Origin: JBBWZH01 sp035544115
Lineage (GTDB): Bacteria > Actinomycetota > Actinomycetes > Mycobacteriales > CADCTP01
DNA: 64,000 nucleotides
Assembly (NCBI GenBank): GCA_963714145.1
Contig: OY970235.1
Coordinates: forward strand, 4,526,001-4,590,000
Direction of reading: 5' to 3'
Each line of letters begins with the position of its first letter. Position 1 is the stretch's first letter. The position numbers and the translations under genes are program-made. Positions 59,824-64,000 of the stretch are shown here, one piece after another. Below the pieces are notes generated by a model. The model searched no databases. It was not told the DNA's origin and saw only the letters and a program-made list of their open reading frames with translations.

Positions 59824-60091
59824 AGCCGTTCCCTCCGTCGCAGACGCCTGGCAACAGCCGTCAGCCTGACGACCGCGCCTGGACAAGCATTGAACGACGA
59901 CTGGACAACGCCGGCCCGGGCCGAGCGGACGGGTGCGGCTGCTGTTCCTCGCCCCGCTGGAACTGTCGCAAGATTGCCGCCGGGTTGCCCGTCGCGAGGG
60001 GCCGCATGAAATGCCAGGCCGGAGGCCCCTCCCGTGATCCGGGGAGCCGCGGACGGCCCGGGCGTACGACAACTCGGAGGGACAGCGCCGG

Positions 60092-60184
60092 GTGAGCCTT
60101 CGCGGCCAAATAAGGTACCTTGATCAACTATCTGCAATTGCCGTTGTGGTATCCCCGCTTCCGCTGCTGGGCCAGCTTCTGTAG
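60092..60184 (+). CDS. possible 30-residue small ORF
   Basis: A GTG at 60092, preceded by GGAGGG, opens a 30-codon frame (contains GQIRYLDQLSAIAVVVSPLP) ending at the TAG at 60182. It is hydrophobic in the second half. It could be a leader or small membrane peptide before the next genes. Support is limited to the ribosome-binding site. Confidence 0.3.
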   Translation: MSLRGQIRYLDQLSAIAVVVSPLPLLGQLL

Positions 60185-60222
60185 GTCGGTGGCGACGAAG
60201 GCGGAGTCGGACCGCTATCGGG

Positions 60223-60318
60223 GTGAAAGGTCCTGGCGGGATAGAGACACGGATCGAAGGGCAAACCGTCATCATCAACGGTGGGGTCGTCAAGATCGGC
60301 ACGGCGTTCACGCCATGA
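60223..60318 (+). CDS. possible 31-residue small ORF coupled to the next gene
   Basis: A GTG at 60223 opens a short frame (contains IETRIEGQTVIINGGVVKIG) that overlaps the start of the gene at 60315 by four bases (ATGA), the usual sign of translational coupling. The alternating pattern suggests beta-strands. It has no clear ribosome-binding site of its own. The remaining part of 59824-60314 shows no other feature. Confidence 0.4.
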   Translation: MKGPGGIETRIEGQTVIINGGVVKIGTAFTP

Positions 60319-60683
60319 CCGATCCAGTGCAGGGCGGGGCGGCGACTCGACAGGTTCGCTGTCTCCTCGCCCACATCCTTCGGCGGGTAACGTTCCCCGG
60401 GCACGACGAACTGCTCCAGCAGGTGCCGAACATTGAGGTGGTCGGGGGTCCGATCACGATGCTCGACCTGCGCGTCAACCCGCCGGCGCCGACCTCTCCC
60501 TGCCCAGATGGACCCGTCCCAGGCTGGGCATTCGTGACCGAATCAGGTCGGCGCGAAACCGGCGAAATCCTGATCTGGGTCACGGCCGGATATATCGACT
60601 GCATGGAGTACGCGTGGTATACCGACGACCCGCCGACCCACCTACCATCGGTCGATCAGGTTGATATCCGTCATTCAATCTGA
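60315..60683 (+). CDS. conserved hypothetical small protein
   Basis: This 122-residue protein has an N-terminal helix (RQVRCLLAHILRRVTFPGHD), a Pro-rich middle (LRVNPPAPTSPCPDGP) and a C-terminal strand region with WAFVTESGRRETGEILIWVT and YIDCMEYAWYTDDPPTHLPS. The last segment recalls small actinomycete proteins found near toxin or conflict genes, but I cannot name the family. It may form an operon with the short ORF before it. Third-position GC is lower than in the neighbours, which fits recent acquisition. Confidence 0.6.
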   Translation: MTDPVQGGAATRQVRCLLAHILRRVTFPGHDELLQQVPNIEVVGGPITMLDLRVNPPAPTSPCPDGPVPGWAFVTESGRRETGEILIWVTAGYIDCMEYAWYTDDPPTHLPSVDQVDIRHSI

Positions 60684-60948
60684 CCCGGACCCGCAGAAGG
60701 CAACGCTGCTTGGCCAGACCGCGCCGACCGCCCGCCGGGCCACCGCGCACGGCCCGGATCAGCCGACACCGCGAGGTGCGCACCGGGGCGTTGGCGGCCG
60801 CGCCGAGCGGCCCGGCGCCGGTGGCACACCAGCCCGCCGTAGGCAGGGCCGGGCGCGGATCGGGCGCAATGAATGGGGCGGCGCGGCCGGGTCTGGAACG
60901 ATGGTCGGTTGCCGGGGCCGGATGAATGAGGTCGGAAAGGTGCGTTGG

Positions 60949-61263
60949 GTGGCTGAGGACGGGTGGCTGGAGTTGGCGGATGTGGTGCGCGCGCTGCGCC
61001 GGGAGTTGGTGGCCGCTACCACCGAGGGGGAAGGCTCGACGCTGCGCTTCCAGCTGGGTCCGGTGGAGTTGGAGTTCCTTGTCGACATCCGGCGGGAGGC
61101 GGGCGCGGACGCCGGGGTGCGGTTCGGCGTGGTCTCGTTCGGCGGTCGGGGCACGGTGACGTCGGGATCCACGCATCGCGTCAAGCTGGTCCTGATGCCG
61201 CAGGACGCGTCGGGCCGGCCCGCTCACGTGTCCTCGGCCGGCCGGGACGTACCGGAGCGGTGA
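60949..61263 (+). CDS. trypsin-co-occurring domain (Trypco-type) protein
   Basis: This 104-residue protein matches the Trypco layout: WLELADVVRALRRELVAATT near the N-terminus, then FQLGPVELEFLVDIRREAGA, VRFGVVSFGG and a last strand HRVKLVLMPQD. In published surveys of NTP-dependent biological-conflict systems, such small proteins occur beside trypsin-STAND proteins and are thought to link the protease to effectors. The GTG at 60949 has GGAAAGG eight bases upstream; an ATG at 60922 without a site is the alternative. The trypsin-STAND gene starts 36 bases downstream. Confidence 0.82.
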   Translation: MAEDGWLELADVVRALRRELVAATTEGEGSTLRFQLGPVELEFLVDIRREAGADAGVRFGVVSFGGRGTVTSGSTHRVKLVLMPQDASGRPAHVSSAGRDVPER

Positions 61264-61299
61264 CCTGCCGGTGGCTGCGACAGGCGGGAGCGGTGGCAG

Positions 61300-64000
61300 G
61301 TGGTGGAGTTCGCTCGGGTAGCGGAGACCTTTGCCAGGCGTGCTGACGGCGGGTGGGAGTACGGCTCGGGCTACCTGATCACCGCGCGGTTGGTGCTGAC
61401 CGCGGCACATGCGGTCGTCACCGGGCCCGGCCCTGGTGCCGACGTCATAGTCAGGTTCCTCGGGGACGGCCGACGGCTGGCCGGGCGGGTCGCCTGGTGG
61501 CGCCGGGACGCCGCAACCGATGTCGCCCTGGTAGAGGTCGTCGACCCCGCCTGGCAGCCGCCTCCTGTCCCGCCGGTGCGGTGGGGGCGGCTGACCGGCC
61601 AGCGGGGCGGAGTGCCCTGCGAGGCTGTCGGCTTCCCTGACGCGTTGCGTGGGCCGGACGACGTCCGGGACAGCGAGCACCTGAGCGCCACGGTCAATCC
61701 CGGTACCCGCGCGAAGGCGCGCCGCTACGACGTCCTGATACCCCAGGGGCCGACGGCCCAGCCGCGTTCCTCGGTCTGGGGCGGCATGTCCGGCGCGGCC
61801 GTCTTCAGCGGTGAGTTGCTCATCGGGGTGCTGGTCGCCGATCCGCACGGTTTCTCCAGCCGGCGGCTGACCGCGCTCCCGGCCGAGGTGTTCGCCGGGG
61901 ACGCCGCGTTCGCCGCTCATACCGGCCGGCGCGGGCTGGAATCGGTGGAGCTGGCCGGGCTGTTCGAGACCGCGCAGCCGGGCGGCGACGCGCCCTCGCC
62001 GGCGTTCCTGTTGCGACCCGACGCGGCGGTCGTACCGTTCCACGGACGGTCGGTCCTGCTCGACGAGCTGTCGGCCTGGTCCGCTCAGCCGGACGGGTTC
62101 GCCGCCCGGCTCGTGACCGGACCCGGCGGGCAGGGCAAGACCAGGCTGGCTCAGGAGCTGGCCGGCCGGTTGGCCGCCGAAGGATGGGTGACCGGGTGGT
62201 TGGCCCGCCCGCCAGCCGGTGCGCGGGCGGAGGACGTGGACCTGCTTGTCGAGACGACCGTCCCGACCCTGCTCATCGCCGACTATGCCGAGACCAGGAC
62301 CGAGCAGCTGGGCCTGATCGTCGAGCGGATCGCGACCGCGCAACGGTCCGGACACCGGCTGCGGATGCTGCTGCTGGCGCGGTCGGGTGGGGACTGGTGG
62401 CGCCAGCTTGGTCGGGGCGAGCCCGGGGGCGGAGCGGATGCTCGGAACCGCCGCCGTGGTGCCGCTGCCCGCTCTGGAGGAGTCGGTGGACGGTCGCGCC
62501 GCGGCGGTCCGCGCCGCGGCCCGGCACTTCGCCGCGGCGCTGCCGGCGGTAGCCGGATACGGCGACATCGACTGGGCATCGCTGGCCGCCGGGCCGCCGG
62601 CCGGGCTGGCGCAGCAGCGGTTCGGATCGGTCCTGGCGCTGCACATGACCGCACTGGTCGGGCTCCTGCAAGCCAGCCCCGCCGCGGTGCCGGCGGCTGC
62701 CGGCGACGCGGTCGAGGAGATGCTGCTCCGGCACGAGGAGCGGTACTGGGCGCGGACCGCCGCGGCCCGGGGCCTGGCCTTCGGGCACGCCCGGACGCTG
62801 CCGCGGGCGGTCGCCGCCGCCACCGTCCGCGGCGCCGCCGACGAGGCCGAGGCGCAGACGGTGCTCGGCCGGCTGGCCGGACTACGCGACCAGCCGGAGG
62901 ATCGCCTGCTGGCCGTCGCGGAGTGGCTGCACGACCTGTACCCGGCGCCGGACGGGGCGTACTGGGGGCAGGTGCAGCCCGACCGCCTCGGCGAGTACCT
63001 GGTGGGCCGGGTTCTCGCGGATCGGCCTGATCTGTTCGACGATCTGCTCGCCGGCACCGGCTTCGAACAACAGCACCAGTCGCTGATGACGCTCAGCCGG
63101 GCGACCGTCCACTACCCGCAGGTCTCCGGCATCCTTCGCCGGCTGGTCGCCGCGCGGCCCGACACCCTGGGACCCGCCGCGGTCGTCGCCGCCACCCGCA
63201 TCGAGCATCCGGGTCCGCTGCTAGACGCTGTCCGGCCGCTGGCCGCGGAGCTGGCCGACCGGCCGGATGTTCTCAGCAAGGTCACCACCTTCGCCACGGC
63301 GGCGCCCGCGCTGTTCGGCGGCTGGCTCGCCGAGGCACAGCAGGTCCTCGTCGCGGCCTACCGTCGGATGGCCGCGGACGACCCGGCGACCTACCGGCTG
63401 GAACTCGCCGAAGCGCTGTTCCAGCAGTCCCGGATCCACTTCGAACTGCGCAGGTACGGCCCGGCGCGGGCGGCCGCGGCGGAGACCGTCGAGATCCGGC
63501 GGCAGGCATCGGATGGCGAAGCGAGCGTCGGCCTCGCCGCCGCGCTCGACCTGCTGGCCGTGGCGCACAGCTCCGCTGGCGAGCCGGCGGACGCGCTGCC
63601 GGCGGCGCTGGAATCGGTGGCGACCTGGGAACGGATCGTGGCCGGCGAGGCCAGCCATCCGGAGGGCATGGGCTTCGTCCAGGCTCTCGTCAACCTGTCG
63701 AACATCCTCGGTGCCCTCCGCCGGACCTCAACCAGTCTGGACGCGGCCCAGCGGGCGCTACGGTTCTACGACCAGGTCAGCGATCCGGACCCGTGGCTCA
63801 CCGTCGTCGCTACCAGCGCCCGGGTGAACGCCGCCAACCGGAAACTGGAGCTGGGTGACGTCGCGGGCGGGCTGGCCGACCACCGGGAGGTGGTCGACTG
63901 CCGCCGCGGCCTGGTCGAGGCCTACCCGAACCTCTTCGAGAACGACCTCGCCTCAGCCCTGCACAACCTGGGCAAGACGCTCTGCCAGGCAGGCCGTCCA
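61300..64000 (+). CDS. trypsin-STAND NTPase-TPR protein, frameshifted, runs off the right edge
   Basis: The N-terminal trypsin-like domain has His in VLTAAHAVV, Asp in TDVALVEVV and Ser in WGGMSGAAVFSG. A STAND NTPase with Walker A GPGGQGKTRLAQELA and Walker B TLLIADYAETRTE follows. After GGDWWRQL (about 62405) the first frame degrades into Arg/Gly-rich sequence ending at 63030. Clean coding continues in the next frame with GAERMLGTAAVVPLPALEES and helical repeats (LDLLAVAHSSAGEPADALPA) to 64000. Removing one G near 62409-62415 would restore a single protein. This is either a real mutation that kills the gene or a sequence error. With the Trypco gene it forms a conflict/defence-type pair. Confidence 0.8.

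Noticed and set aside
1..64000. CRISPR arrays, tRNA or rRNA genes
   Set aside because: No regularly spaced short repeats, cloverleaf-type sequences or ribosomal RNA segments were seen on either strand by eye.

Overview
The window is chromosomal DNA from a very GC-rich actinomycete. Nearly all genes use G/C at third codon positions, GTG starts and 4-base ATGA/GTGA overlaps are common, and the families present (LAL-type LuxR regulators, an ECF41/SigJ-type sigma factor, a streptogrisin-like protease, AfsR-like and trypsin-linked STAND NTPases, terpene synthase with P450s) are typical of Micromonosporaceae or Streptomyces-like organisms. The family assignment is inference. No rRNA, tRNA, CRISPR array or replication origin was seen.

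Layout. (1) 1-11.4 kb: an inositol/cyclitol-type catabolic locus. A sugar-binding lipoprotein (cut by the left edge) faces a LacI-type regulator. A leftward operon then runs SDR, two Gfo/Idh dehydrogenases, aldehyde dehydrogenase, IolD, HpcH/HpaI aldolase, D-2-hydroxyacid dehydrogenase and IolE. A 23-base motif occurs upstream of both leftward transcription units, and a 116-base tandem duplication sits inside the operon. (2) 11.4-15.0 kb: a small membrane protein, a PAP2 protein, an unknown protein, a GNAT and a DinB-like protein. (3) 15.0-19.9 kb: an island of visibly lower GC with a divergent ribonucleotide-reductase-like enzyme, an HD-domain phosphohydrolase whose HD His is Gln, and an XRE regulator. 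This is the best candidate for an undescribed system. (4) 20-25.3 kb: a P450, an AraC regulator, two RibD-C/DHFR-like reductases and a second P450. (5) 25.3-32.1 kb: a terpenoid cluster with ispH, polyprenyl diphosphate synthase, ispG and dxs in one leftward operon and a class I terpene synthase divergent from it. A MITE-like element splits ispH from the prenyl synthase. (6) 32-43.9 kb: a serine hydrolase, two giant LAL regulators, an alpha/beta hydrolase, a MecA/PBP2-like transpeptidase, a LUD protein and a SigJ-type sigma factor. (7) 44.3-49 kb: three tandem secreted proteins (two are close paralogs), a PucR-type regulator and a ComB-family phosphatase. (8) 49-53.7 kb: small stress/regulatory pairs (EthD protein, TetR/SnoaL, methyltransferase, ArsR/AHSA1, TfoX). 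(9) 53.8-59.8 kb: a vWA lipoprotein, a secreted S1 protease, a STAND-TPR regulator and a small secreted protein. (10) 60-64 kb: small unknown genes, then a trypsin-co-occurring protein followed by a trypsin-STAND-TPR protein that carries an apparent frameshift and runs off the right edge.

Start sites were chosen by ribosome-binding-site spacing, overlap with the upstream gene and family alignment from memory. Functions rest on motif recognition only, with no database search.
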